Positions 8,136 to 16,170 of a stretch of DNA of 20,070 nucleotides are shown here, piece by piece (the first letter of the stretch is position 1; every line of letters begins with the position of its first letter). The position numbers were made by a program, and so were the translations under genes. Origin of the DNA: a virus. The notes under the pieces are model-generated. The model ran no database searches, was not told where the DNA came from, and was given only the letters and a program-made list of their open reading frames with translations. The stretch spans positions 1-20,070 of IMG/VR virus record IMGVR_UViG_3300047551_003107. One strand, written 5' to 3'.

Positions 8136-11100
8136 ATGCCACAAAAAACTAATTTAAACATTAATCCATACTATGATGACTTTGATGCGGATAAAAACTT
8201 TTACAAAGTATTATTTAAACCTGGATATCCAATACAGTCTAGAGAATTAACAACATTACAATCAATTTTACAGAATCAAATAGAATCTTTTGGCAATCAT
8301 GTTTTTAAAAATGGTTCTGTAGTAGTTCCAGGAAACGTAACATATGATTCCCAATTCTATGCTGTAAAGTTAAATTCTACACATTTGGGCATAAACGTAT
8401 CTTTATACGCTAGTCAACTTGTAGGAAAGAAAATTAGAGGTCAAACCTCTCAAGTTACAGCAACGGTAAAGCATTTTATAACAGAATCCGAATCTGAAGA
8501 GGGTTATCTTACTTTATATGTAAATTACAATAAAGGTAATGATAATTTTGAGTTTCAACCATTTTCTGATGGAGAAACTTTAATAATTGATGAGTCTATT
8601 CAATATGAAAATACTATTATTTCATCAGGAGAAACTATTGCATCACTAATAGATTTTGATTCTACTTCCATTGGATCTGCAGTTTTTATATCAGAAGGAA
8701 TATATTTTATTAGAGGAGTTTTTGTTCAAGTAAGTGAAGATATTTTAATTTTAGAACAGTACACCAATAAACCATCATATAGAGTTGGATTATCAATTTC
8801 TGAAGAAATTGTTTCTGCAAAAAATGATACTTCATTATATGACAATGCAAAAGGATTTTCAAATTACGCTGCTCCAGGAGCAGATAGATTTAAAATCTCA
8901 ACATCTTTAAGTAAAAAGTCTTTGGATGATTATGATGATAAAGACTTTTTAGAATTGCTTAAAGTTATAAATGGTGAGATTCAAGTAATCAAAGACAAAC
9001 CAGAATATTCTGATATAAAGAATTACTTAGCAAAAAGAACTTATGAAGAATCGGGAAATTATTCTGTAGTACCATTTGAAGTTGAAATTCAGAATTCTTT
9101 AAATGATAGGATAGGGTCTAATGGTTTATATTTGGAAGATCAATTAACTGCTGAAGGAAATATTCCAAATGATGATTTAATGTGTGTAAAAGTTTCTCCA
9201 GGAATTGCATACGTTAAAGGATTTGATATTGATAAAAATACTCTAACAATTATAGATTCTAAGAAACCAAGGACAATCGAAACAATTGATCAAACTTCAA
9301 TACCATTTGAAATGGGCAATTTATTGAAAGTTGATAATGTGACCGGAGTTCCTGTTATTGGATTAAACAACAATTATTATATCAATTTACAAAATCAAAG
9401 AAAGAATTCAACTACGGTTGGTACTGGTACGACAATAGGTCAAGCAAGAGTATACTCATTTAATCCATCAAATATAGTTTATGAAAATCAGTCATCAAAG
9501 TGGGATTTATACCTTTATGACATTCAAACATATACAGAATTGACCTTAAACACTTCCGTTTCCGGAATTGCAAATAAATCTTCTTATGTAAGGGGTAAGA
9601 GTAGTAATGCCAGTGGTTATCTAATATCGAGTTCAAGTTCCAATTTAATTACATTATCGCAGACATCTGGAAATTTTATAGTTGGAGAAGAATTGCAAAT
9701 TGATGGAAGAAATGATATAACTACATCAATCAAATCCGTAAAAGTTTATAACGTAGATGATATAAAATCAGTCTATCAATCTGTAAGTGGTATAACAGGA
9801 TTTAATACATCATTCATAGCAGATACTGTTTTAGAAAGATCAATACCAAATAATTTTAATATTACAGATAAAATTTATATTAGTTCTTCTGGAGTGGCAA
9901 CTTGTCCGGGAAGAAATTTTGTAGGAATTAAAAGTGATTCTATAATTAAATACCAGAGAACTGGTTTATCGACAGAAACTTATAATAGAGTTTTATCAGT
10001 TTCTTCAAATGGACTATCATTAACTTTATCTGGAGTTGCTACGGTTACTGGAGTTTGTGATGGTGGTTTGGTTTCACAAGATGGCGTAACATTTTCATTA
10101 GGTGTTCCATCAATTCAAAACGAAGAAAATTCCTTTATATACAGCAAATTAAATCATACAAATATTTCAAATGTAGATTTATCAGATTCTAGTATCTTTA
10201 TTGCAAAACAAGTTACTGGAAAAACAACTGATTCTAATGGATCATTAACTATTTCAATATCGGATGTTGGAATAACTAGCGCATTTTTTGAATCTTTTGA
10301 TACTGAAAGATATTCCGTTTTTTATGATGATGGACAGATTGAAAGTTTATCTCAAGATCAATTTACTTTAGCAAGTGGGGGGCAATCTTTTATAATTAAA
10401 GGATTGAGAAGCACAAAAAATGTTGTAGTTAATACAACATTGAGAAAAAATGTTATTAAAAATAAAAATAAGTTTTTTTCAAGAAGTAAAAAACTTTATG
10501 TTGATAGGACAAAATATAAATCATCTGAGCAATTTGGTTTAACATACAACACTTATTATGGTCTTAGAGTTGAAGATGAGGAAATATCTTTAAATGTCCC
10601 AGATGTCGTTAATATTTTGGGAATATATGAATCATTAGATTCATCAAATCCAATTTTTGATAAATTAACATTTGTATCATCATTAAATCTGAATTCAACC
10701 GCAATTCTTGGAGAAAAAATTCAAGGTAAAGTAAGTGGTGCTATTGGACAAATTATCACATTACTTTCAAATTCTAGTATAGAGTTTATATATTTAAATA
10801 CAAATAAATTTATCATTGGTGAAGAAGTTGTATTTGCAGAATCAAATATTAATGGAATTCTTCAAGATATTACTCTGGGTCAATATTTAAATAAAACTTC
10901 AAATTATATTTTAGATAAAGGTCAAAAGCAACAATATTATGATTACTCAAAAATAATTAGAACAGTATCTCAAGAACCTGTAAGAAAACTTGCAGTTGTA
11001 TTTAATTATTACACAATACCATCTGATGATATTGGAGATATTTACACAGTCAATAGTTATCCATCAGAAACATATGCTTCAAATATTCCATTTATTGATA

Positions 11101-14100
11101 CATCTACAAGATGCTCTGATATTTTAGATTTTAGACCAAGAGTGTCAGATTTTTCAGATACTTCATCGTCCCCATTTGCATTTACGAGTAGGAATTTTGC
11201 AGTTTCTGGAATAAACCCATCTATTGTTGTTTCTCCAAATGAAAGTTGTGTAATTGGATATTCTTATTATTTGCCAAGAATTGATAAATTAGTTTTAGAT
11301 AAGACGGGAGAATTTAAATTAATCTCAGGAACTCCAAGTTTAAATCCTAAAGAACCACAATTCAATGATGACATATTAAATGTTGCTTCTATATTTTTAC
11401 CAGCATATCTTTATAGTCCAGATGATGTGAAGATAACATTGATTGATAATAAGAGATATACTATGAGAGATATAGGAAAACTTGAAGATCGTATTGAAAG
11501 TTTAGAAACTACGACTTCTTTGTCGATATTAGAATTAGATACAAAAACACTACAAATACAAGATGCTGATGGTCTTTCCAGATTTAAGTGTGGATTTTTT
11601 GTTGATGATTTTAAATCTGTAGATTTGATGGATATTGAAAATCAAGATACAAAATGTTCTATATTAAATGATAGAGGTGAACTGAGTTCTAGAATAGATT
11701 TATTTTCATTAAAACCAGAGATTGCTCCAGCAAGTAATATAAATTTAGAAAATATTGATTATAATATTGATTATGATTTATTAGACAGTAATGTTCAGAA
11801 AACTGGAGATTTAATAACACTAAAATATAATCAGATTAAATGGAATAATTTACAGCAATTAATAGCAACAAGAGTTACGCCAGTAAATCCTTATGAAGTT
11901 GTAGAATACAATGGATCAGTATCTCTTTATCCTCCAAGTGATTTTTGGATTAGAGACGTTATTTTAGATAGAGGAACAACAAGAAGTATTACAGGCAGTC
12001 AAAATACATCATATACAGAAAATGTTTTGCTTAGCACAACTTCAGATTTGTATATGAGATCCAGAAATGTGAAATTCTTTGCCAATGGATTAGATCCTCT
12101 TACAAAATATTATTCATTTTTAGATGCTAATAAAGATATTGATATTATACCAAAACTTTTAGAAATAACAATGGTATCTGGTCAATTTACCGTTGGTGAA
12201 ACAGTTTATGGTTATTTAAACGAATCAAGTAAAAATAATTTTAGAAGCACAATATCTTTTAAAGTTGCTCAACAAAATCATAAAGAAGGAGCAATTGATA
12301 ATCCATCAAAAACATATAATTCAAACCCATATAATTCTTCATTAACTCTTTCTGGATATAATTCTTCATCTACAGTTTTAAACATTGATGTAACTTCACT
12401 ATCACAAGAAGCGAAGGGTCAATTTTTTGGATATGTTGAAAAAGGAATGACTTTGATTGGAGGTACTTCTAAAGCACAAGCAACAGTATCAGATATTAGA
12501 CTCATATCCGATACTTATGGAGATTTAGTCGGTTCTTTCTTTATAAGAGAACCAAATACTATTCCATCACCTTTGGTGAGAATTAAAACCGGAACAAAAG
12601 TATTTAAAGTGTCTTCTAGCTCTATAGATGCTTCCCTGTTGCCAAAAGGTTATGTAATTTCTTCTGCAGAAACTATATACTCCGCAACTGGAATTGTGCG
12701 TACTTTTGATAGAGTTACTGTAAATGTCATTAGAAGGCATGATCCCCTTGCACAATCGTTTACTACCGATCAAGATGGTGGATTTTTATCTTCAATAGAC
12801 CTTTGGTTCTATCAAGCAGATGAAGGTAAAAATGTAACAGTTGAAATTAGACCTGTTGATTTAGGTCTCCCTATGGGAAGACCGCTTTATGATTATGCGC
12901 GAGTTGAATTGACCTCAGATCAAATTATTACCTCACAAGATGCTTCTAAACCTACAAATATTAAGTTTCCATCACCAATTTATTTACAACCTAATACAGA
13001 ATATGCAATAGTTATACTTTCTCCAAAATCAAAGAAATACTATGTTCATACTGCGAAGAAAAATGAAAAAAATGTTTCCTTAACTGATTTGCCAGATGTA
13101 GAATCAGTTGTTTATAACATTCAATACACTGGAGGAAGTTTATTTAAATCACAGAATGGAACTGTTTGGACTCCTTATCAGGACGAAGATCTAAAATTCA
13201 GATGTTATAAGTGTAATTTTACATCTAATACTGGAACTTGCTACTTTTATAATCCAGATTTATCAAAAACTGCTTTATCTAAAGATACTAATGTTTATAA
13301 TACAATAAATGATCCAATCACAACTTTCCCAAGAAAAGTTATAATTGGTATTGACACTTCATCATCCTTAAATAATATTCTAACCCCTGGAGTAAAGGTT
13401 GAGGCAGGATCTGGATCTGGAGTTATTGGATACATTGAAAAAGTAGGAGGACCAGTTGCCATAACAACAACAGTTAATGTTGGTGCGGGTTATTCCTCCG
13501 CAACATCATTTACAAATGTTTCTCTTTATAGTGAAATTGGTTCTGGATTTGGGGCAAGAGCATCAGGAACCTTCAATTCTTCTGGACAATTAAATACAAT
13601 ATCGATTGCCAGCACTGGTAGTGGATATGTTGTTGGTGATGTTCTTGGAATAACTACTGCAGATGTTGGTGGTAAGGGAACTGGGATCAAAATTGGAATT
13701 TCTTCAATTGGAGGAATTGATAAACTCTACTTGACCAATGTTAAAGGTGAAAAATTTGATATATCTCCAACAACTACTTTAGTATATTATAACAACAACA
13801 GTCCAGTTTCTTTATCTGGAACTTATATTAAATCAAGTTCTCAATTTAGCGATTTGCATTCTGGAAAGGTAATTGAAATATATGACTATAGCCATGGGAT
13901 GCACGCTTCTAACAATTTAGTTAGTATTTCTAATGTATTTCCAACTACATTACCTGTAAAAATTGTAAATAGTATAACTTCATCCTCAAATTTAATTACT
14001 GTAGATAATGTGGGAATATTTACAACTTTTGAAGGACAACCTGTTGGAGCATCAAATACTGGATACGTATTAATTAATAATGAAATAATTGCATATAATA

Positions 14101-15206
14101 GTCCAGATTTAAATGCGAATACGATACTAATTGATTCTCGCGGTATTGATGGATCTTTATCAAGAACTCATGATTCAGGATCTCTGGCATACAAGTATGA
14201 ATTAAATGATATTTCTTTAAGAAGAATTAACACATCTCATAGTATGATTGTCAACTCATCTTCAATCAATAATAATAAAACAATTGATACTTATCAATTA
14301 GAAATTGATAGAGGAAGCAGAGAAACTGGAACAACTCAAATAAGTTTTGGCGATCAAAGATTTGTTGGAGGTTCGGATTGTGTTATTTCACAAAATATTC
14401 AATATAATTCGATTTCTCCATTGTTTAGTGTAATAACTCCAGGAAAAACTTCAGTTTCTGCAGAAATTAGAACTGTTTCTGCAACCAGTGCAAGTGGCAG
14501 CGAAGTTTCATTTATAGATCAACAATATGAGCAAGTACAAATTAATTCTCCAAATAATTTGAGTACTCCAAGAATAATTGCATCAAAAATAAATGAAACC
14601 ACAAGACTTACTGACTTACCTAACAACAAATCATTTACTTTGGGAATAACTTTAAACAATGATGGTAACTCCAATTATTCACCAGTTATCGACACTGGAG
14701 TATCTGGAATTATTGTTCTTGGTAGAAATAGAATTAATAAACCTGTTGCAAATTATGTTTCAAATTCTGGAGCAAATCTAAATGTAAACGATCCACATGC
14801 GTCAATTTACATTAGTAAAAAAGTAACTTTACAAAAACCCGCAACATCGTTGAAAGTTTTAATTTCATCTTATCGTGATAGTTCGGCAGATTTTAGAATT
14901 TTATATAAGTTATTTAAATCTGATAGTAGCGAAATAACACAGGCATATGTTCCATTTCCAGGATACAATAATTTAACAGATACTAATGGAGATGGGTTTG
15001 GAGATAAAATTATTGATGTTAATTTGAATGATGGATTACCAGACAAAAAAGTTAGATCAAGTGCAGAAAATGAATTTTTAGAATATGAATTCACTGCAGA
15101 TCAATTAGATCCATTCAATGCATTTGTCATTAAAATTGTTATGAGTGGATCCAATGAGGCAAAATCTCCATTGTTTAAAGATTTAAGAGTAATCGCATTG
15201 GCATAA
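8136..15206 (+). CDS. Giant DUF4815-type virion structural protein
   Basis: This 2,356-residue protein resembles the DUF4815 structural proteins of marine T4-like phages: the N-terminus carries NPYYDDFDADKNFYKVLFKP, SRELTTLQ, LQNQIESFGNHVFKNGSVV. A short coiled coil (residues about 1109-1145, DIGKLEDRIESLE...TSLSILE) precedes the DGLSRFKCGFFVDDF motif. About 1536-1700 is a beta-sandwich-like region beginning DPLAQSFTTDQDGGFL; 1765-1870 carries GxGY repeats; 1952-2022 an RG/H module. Repeated 'GEx(I/L)xG' or 'GxS(G/K)A' units occur near 485-524, 857-912, 1345-1360 and 1436-1450. The C-terminus ends FKDLRVIALA. It lies between gp8 and the fibre genes, where T4 has genes 9-12, so a peripheral baseplate or fibre-attachment role is inferred. 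The gene starts 4 bases after gp8 without a clear Shine-Dalgarno and overlaps the next ATG by one base. Confidence 0.85.
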   Translation: MPQKTNLNINPYYDDFDADKNFYKVLFKPGYPIQSRELTTLQSILQNQIESFGNHVFKNGSVVVPGNVTYDSQFYAVKLNSTHLGINVSLYASQLVGKKIRGQTSQVTATVKHFITESESEEGYLTLYVNYNKGNDNFEFQPFSDGETLIIDESIQYENTIISSGETIASLIDFDSTSIGSAVFISEGIYFIRGVFVQVSEDILILEQYTNKPSYRVGLSISEEIVSAKNDTSLYDNAKGFSNYAAPGADRFKISTSLSKKSLDDYDDKDFLELLKVINGEIQVIKDKPEYSDIKNYLAKRTYEESGNYSVVPFEVEIQNSLNDRIGSNGLYLEDQLTAEGNIPNDDLMCVKVSPGIAYVKGFDIDKNTLTIIDSKKPRTIETIDQTSIPFEMGNLLKVDNVTGVPVIGLNNNYYINLQNQRKNSTTVGTGTTIGQARVYSFNPSNIVYENQSSKWDLYLYDIQTYTELTLNTSVSGIANKSSYVRGKSSNASGYLISSSSSNLITLSQTSGNFIVGEELQIDGRNDITTSIKSVKVYNVDDIKSVYQSVSGITGFNTSFIADTVLERSIPNNFNITDKIYISSSGVATCPGRNFVGIKSDSIIKYQRTGLSTETYNRVLSVSSNGLSLTLSGVATVTGVCDGGLVSQDGVTFSLGVPSIQNEENSFIYSKLNHTNISNVDLSDSSIFIAKQVTGKTTDSNGSLTISISDVGITSAFFESFDTERYSVFYDDGQIESLSQDQFTLASGGQSFIIKGLRSTKNVVVNTTLRKNVIKNKNKFFSRSKKLYVDRTKYKSSEQFGLTYNTYYGLRVEDEEISLNVPDVVNILGIYESLDSSNPIFDKLTFVSSLNLNSTAILGEKIQGKVSGAIGQIITLLSNSSIEFIYLNTNKFIIGEEVVFAESNINGILQDITLGQYLNKTSNYILDKGQKQQYYDYSKIIRTVSQEPVRKLAVVFNYYTIPSDDIGDIYTVNSYPSETYASNIPFIDTSTRCSDILDFRPRVSDFSDTSSSPFAFTSRNFAVSGINPSIVVSPNESCVIGYSYYLPRIDKLVLDKTGEFKLISGTPSLNPKEPQFNDDILNVASIFLPAYLYSPDDVKITLIDNKRYTMRDIGKLEDRIESLETTTSLSILELDTKTLQIQDADGLSRFKCGFFVDDFKSVDLMDIENQDTKCSILNDRGELSSRIDLFSLKPEIAPASNINLENIDYNIDYDLLDSNVQKTGDLITLKYNQIKWNNLQQLIATRVTPVNPYEVVEYNGSVSLYPPSDFWIRDVILDRGTTRSITGSQNTSYTENVLLSTTSDLYMRSRNVKFFANGLDPLTKYYSFLDANKDIDIIPKLLEITMVSGQFTVGETVYGYLNESSKNNFRSTISFKVAQQNHKEGAIDNPSKTYNSNPYNSSLTLSGYNSSSTVLNIDVTSLSQEAKGQFFGYVEKGMTLIGGTSKAQATVSDIRLISDTYGDLVGSFFIREPNTIPSPLVRIKTGTKVFKVSSSSIDASLLPKGYVISSAETIYSATGIVRTFDRVTVNVIRRHDPLAQSFTTDQDGGFLSSIDLWFYQADEGKNVTVEIRPVDLGLPMGRPLYDYARVELTSDQIITSQDASKPTNIKFPSPIYLQPNTEYAIVILSPKSKKYYVHTAKKNEKNVSLTDLPDVESVVYNIQYTGGSLFKSQNGTVWTPYQDEDLKFRCYKCNFTSNTGTCYFYNPDLSKTALSKDTNVYNTINDPITTFPRKVIIGIDTSSSLNNILTPGVKVEAGSGSGVIGYIEKVGGPVAITTTVNVGAGYSSATSFTNVSLYSEIGSGFGARASGTFNSSGQLNTISIASTGSGYVVGDVLGITTADVGGKGTGIKIGISSIGGIDKLYLTNVKGEKFDISPTTTLVYYNNNSPVSLSGTYIKSSSQFSDLHSGKVIEIYDYSHGMHASNNLVSISNVFPTTLPVKIVNSITSSSNLITVDNVGIFTTFEGQPVGASNTGYVLINNEIIAYNSPDLNANTILIDSRGIDGSLSRTHDSGSLAYKYELNDISLRRINTSHSMIVNSSSINNNKTIDTYQLEIDRGSRETGTTQISFGDQRFVGGSDCVISQNIQYNSISPLFSVITPGKTSVSAEIRTVSATSASGSEVSFIDQQYEQVQINSPNNLSTPRIIASKINETTRLTDLPNNKSFTLGITLNNDGNSNYSPVIDTGVSGIIVLGRNRINKPVANYVSNSGANLNVNDPHASIYISKKVTLQKPATSLKVLISSYRDSSADFRILYKLFKSDSSEITQAYVPFPGYNNLTDTNGDGFGDKIIDVNLNDGLPDKKVRSSAENEFLEYEFTADQLDPFNAFVIKIVMSGSNEAKSPLFKDLRVIALA
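13446..13740 (+). repeat. GxGY repeats in the giant DUF4815-type protein
   Basis: The segment includes TTTVNVGAGYSSATSFTNVSL, split by a G-A-G-Y turn, then GARASGTFNSSGQLNTISI, then ASTGSGYVVGDVLGI. The pattern of strand, GxGY turn, strand, Ala/Gly-rich connector matches the module in gp8, gp14 and the gp7-position protein. Confidence 0.6.
13989..14201 (+). repeat. 'RG-x-H-x-SG' beta module, copy in the giant DUF4815-type protein
   Basis: The segment reads NLITVDNVGIFTTF, then GYVLINNEIIAYN, then TILIDSRGIDGSLSRTHDSGS followed by LAYKYE. It parallels 3353-3589 in the gp7-position protein, with the RG, the later H and the SG at equivalent spacing. It is probably a small independent beta fold used as a building block in both proteins. 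Confidence 0.55.
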
Positions 15207-15406
15207 TGATAAAAGTACAAGGACATAAAAATTTGTATAGAGATGAAAAAAGTAATGCTATTATAAATTGTAATGATGATGAGTATTCTCAATATTTGAA
15301 TTCAAAAAAGCAAAAAGAACTACAGAAAAAAGAAATTGAGGATATTAAAATTGAATTAAATGAAATTAAAACTTTACTAAAGGAGTTAATTAATGGAAAT
15401 AGATGA
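15206..15406 (+). CDS. Small conserved phage protein with C-terminal coiled coil
   Basis: A 66-residue protein. The first half (MIKVQGHKNLYRDEKSNAII) resembles small uncharacterised proteins I recall from the same place in T4-like cyanophage genomes. The second half, residues about 33-62, is a charged amphipathic helix (KQKELQKKEIEDIKIELNEIKTL split over heptads), likely a coiled coil. No signal peptide or membrane segment. Its ATG overlaps the stop codon of the giant gene by one base, and it overlaps the next gene by 14 bases, so it belongs to the gp8 transcription block and is probably translated by coupling. The function is unknown; a small virion or assembly factor that oligomerises through its helix is an inference. 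Confidence 0.75.
   Translation: MIKVQGHKNLYRDEKSNAIINCNDDEYSQYLNSKKQKELQKKEIEDIKIELNEIKTLLKELINGNR
15380..15385 (+). promoter_or_regulatory. Strong ribosome binding site for the 59-residue gene
   Basis: AAGGAG sits 7 bases upstream of the ATG at 15393. It is the clearest Shine-Dalgarno in the window and fixes the start of a gene lying partly inside the previous one. Confidence 0.7.
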
Positions 15407-15572
15407 CATCCAACTATCAAGTATTGATAAATTATTTGAATATGAGAAGCATTCCAGAGTTATAGATGATTTGGGAGAATCTGAATTAAAAAAATTTGCA
15501 AAATTATATTGTAAGTTGTATTTGAAGCAACAAGAAGTTTTAATTCAACTTGGATCTGTTGGTAATATTTAA
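15393..15572 (+). CDS. Small conserved phage protein, 59 residues
   Basis: The frame from the ATG at 15393 to the TAA at 15570-15572 encodes 59 residues beginning MEIDDIQLSSIDKLFEYEKH and ending LIQLGSVGNI. It is acidic in its first half and predicted largely helical (LKKFAKLYCKLYLKQQEVL). It overlaps the 66-residue gene by 14 bases in another frame and has a good AAGGAG site, so it is a real gene despite its length. Similar short proteins beginning MEID-x-IQLS occur next to the 66-residue protein in T4-like cyanophages, to my recollection. The function is unknown. It is the last gene of the gp8 block; a late promoter follows two bases after its stop codon begins the gap. Confidence 0.75.
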   Translation: MEIDDIQLSSIDKLFEYEKHSRVIDDLGESELKKFAKLYCKLYLKQQEVLIQLGSVGNI

Positions 15573-15573
15573 A

Positions 15574-15581
15574 TATAAATA
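15574..15581 (+). promoter_or_regulatory. T4-type late promoter (TATAAATA) upstream of the 113-residue gene
   Basis: An exact TATAAATA in the 35-base gap between 15572 and 15608, the largest gap in the window. It ends 26 bases before the ATG at 15608, so the leader would be about 20 bases. The leader has no Shine-Dalgarno. Confidence 0.8.
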
Positions 15582-15607
15582 TATTTTAGATGCCGAATTT
15601 TTAATAA

Positions 15608-15949
15608 ATGGCAGTATATGTATCCAATATAGTTGTAGATTGTGGGATAGATTTTTCCACTACTTTTGGTCTTGAAGACATTACAACAAATTCATATTTG
15701 AATTTAGTTGGATATGGAGTTTCTGCACAAATGCGAAAACATTATGGCAGTTCCTCAAGTGTTTCTTTTGCGTCAACAATTTCTGATCCTTTGGGTGGAA
15801 AAATTACAATATCGTTAACAGATACTGAAACTTCACAAATAAAACCTGGACGATATGTTTATGATGTTATATTAACTGCCAATGCAAATGATAAGAAATA
15901 TAAAGCTGTTGAAGGAATGGCCCTAGTACGAGCAGGAGTAACAAGGTAA
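15608..15949 (+). CDS. Small beta-rich virion structural protein
   Basis: A 113-residue protein with alternating short strands: MAVYVSNIVVDCGIDFSTTF at the N-terminus, GYGVSAQMRKHYGSSS, GKITISLTDTETSQIKPGRYV and YDVILTA. This layout, with 'QMRKHYGSSS' and 'IKPGRYVYDV', resembles small structural proteins of T4-like cyanophages and the N-terminal beta domain of some baseplate upper proteins; the second link is tentative. It is first in a late block of three genes ending with a fibre-like protein. A role as an adaptor or fibre-base component is inferred from context. The ATG follows the late promoter without a Shine-Dalgarno, and the stop overlaps the next ATG (TAATG), indicating coupled translation. 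Confidence 0.75.
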   Translation: MAVYVSNIVVDCGIDFSTTFGLEDITTNSYLNLVGYGVSAQMRKHYGSSSSVSFASTISDPLGGKITISLTDTETSQIKPGRYVYDVILTANANDKKYKAVEGMALVRAGVTR

Positions 15950-16167
15950 TGCCAATAGATAGAATAGGTTCTCAAAACGTAATTAGAGTTCTTTCTAATG
16001 CTGTAGCACCACCAGCAAGGATTGTAGATTTAACTGATGTTGACACCACATTATTAGAAAATGGTTCAGTTTTAGTTTATGATGCTAGTACTCAAACATT
16101 CGTAGTAACTTTAAGTCTTACTCCCACAGAAGAACAAAATTTATTCATAAATGGGGGAGTATTTTAA
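15949..16167 (+). CDS. Small fibre-linker-like protein, 72 residues
   Basis: The protein runs MPIDRIGSQNVIRVLSNAVA through RIVDLTDVDTTLLENGSVLV and YDASTQTFVV. The 'L-x-DVD-x-x-x-L-x-(N/D)G-x-VLVYD-x-x-T-x-x-F' segment (residues about 26-53) is a short repeat I recognise from N-terminal or linker regions of marine phage fibre proteins; here it is a separate gene. Its start overlaps the previous stop by one base, with AGGAG at 15934-15938, and it ends 3 bases before the fibre gene. No catalytic motif, signal peptide or membrane segment is visible. A structural role with the next gene product is inferred; it could also be an assembly helper for the fibre. Confidence 0.7.
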   Translation: MPIDRIGSQNVIRVLSNAVAPPARIVDLTDVDTTLLENGSVLVYDASTQTFVVTLSLTPTEEQNLFINGGVF

Positions 16168-16170
16168 AAA

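Noticed and set aside
12567-12773. Minus-strand reading frame of 68 residues
   Set aside because: It lies wholly inside the well-supported giant gene, including its DPLAQSF region, and its product has no recognisable pattern. The same applies to minus-strand frames at 208-435, 1543-1737, 14870-15094 and 15101-15292, and the + frame at 444-665.
15573-15607. Terminator or regulatory hairpin in the largest gap between genes
   Set aside because: The 35 bases hold the late promoter and an AT-rich leader; no GC-rich stem followed by a T run is present.
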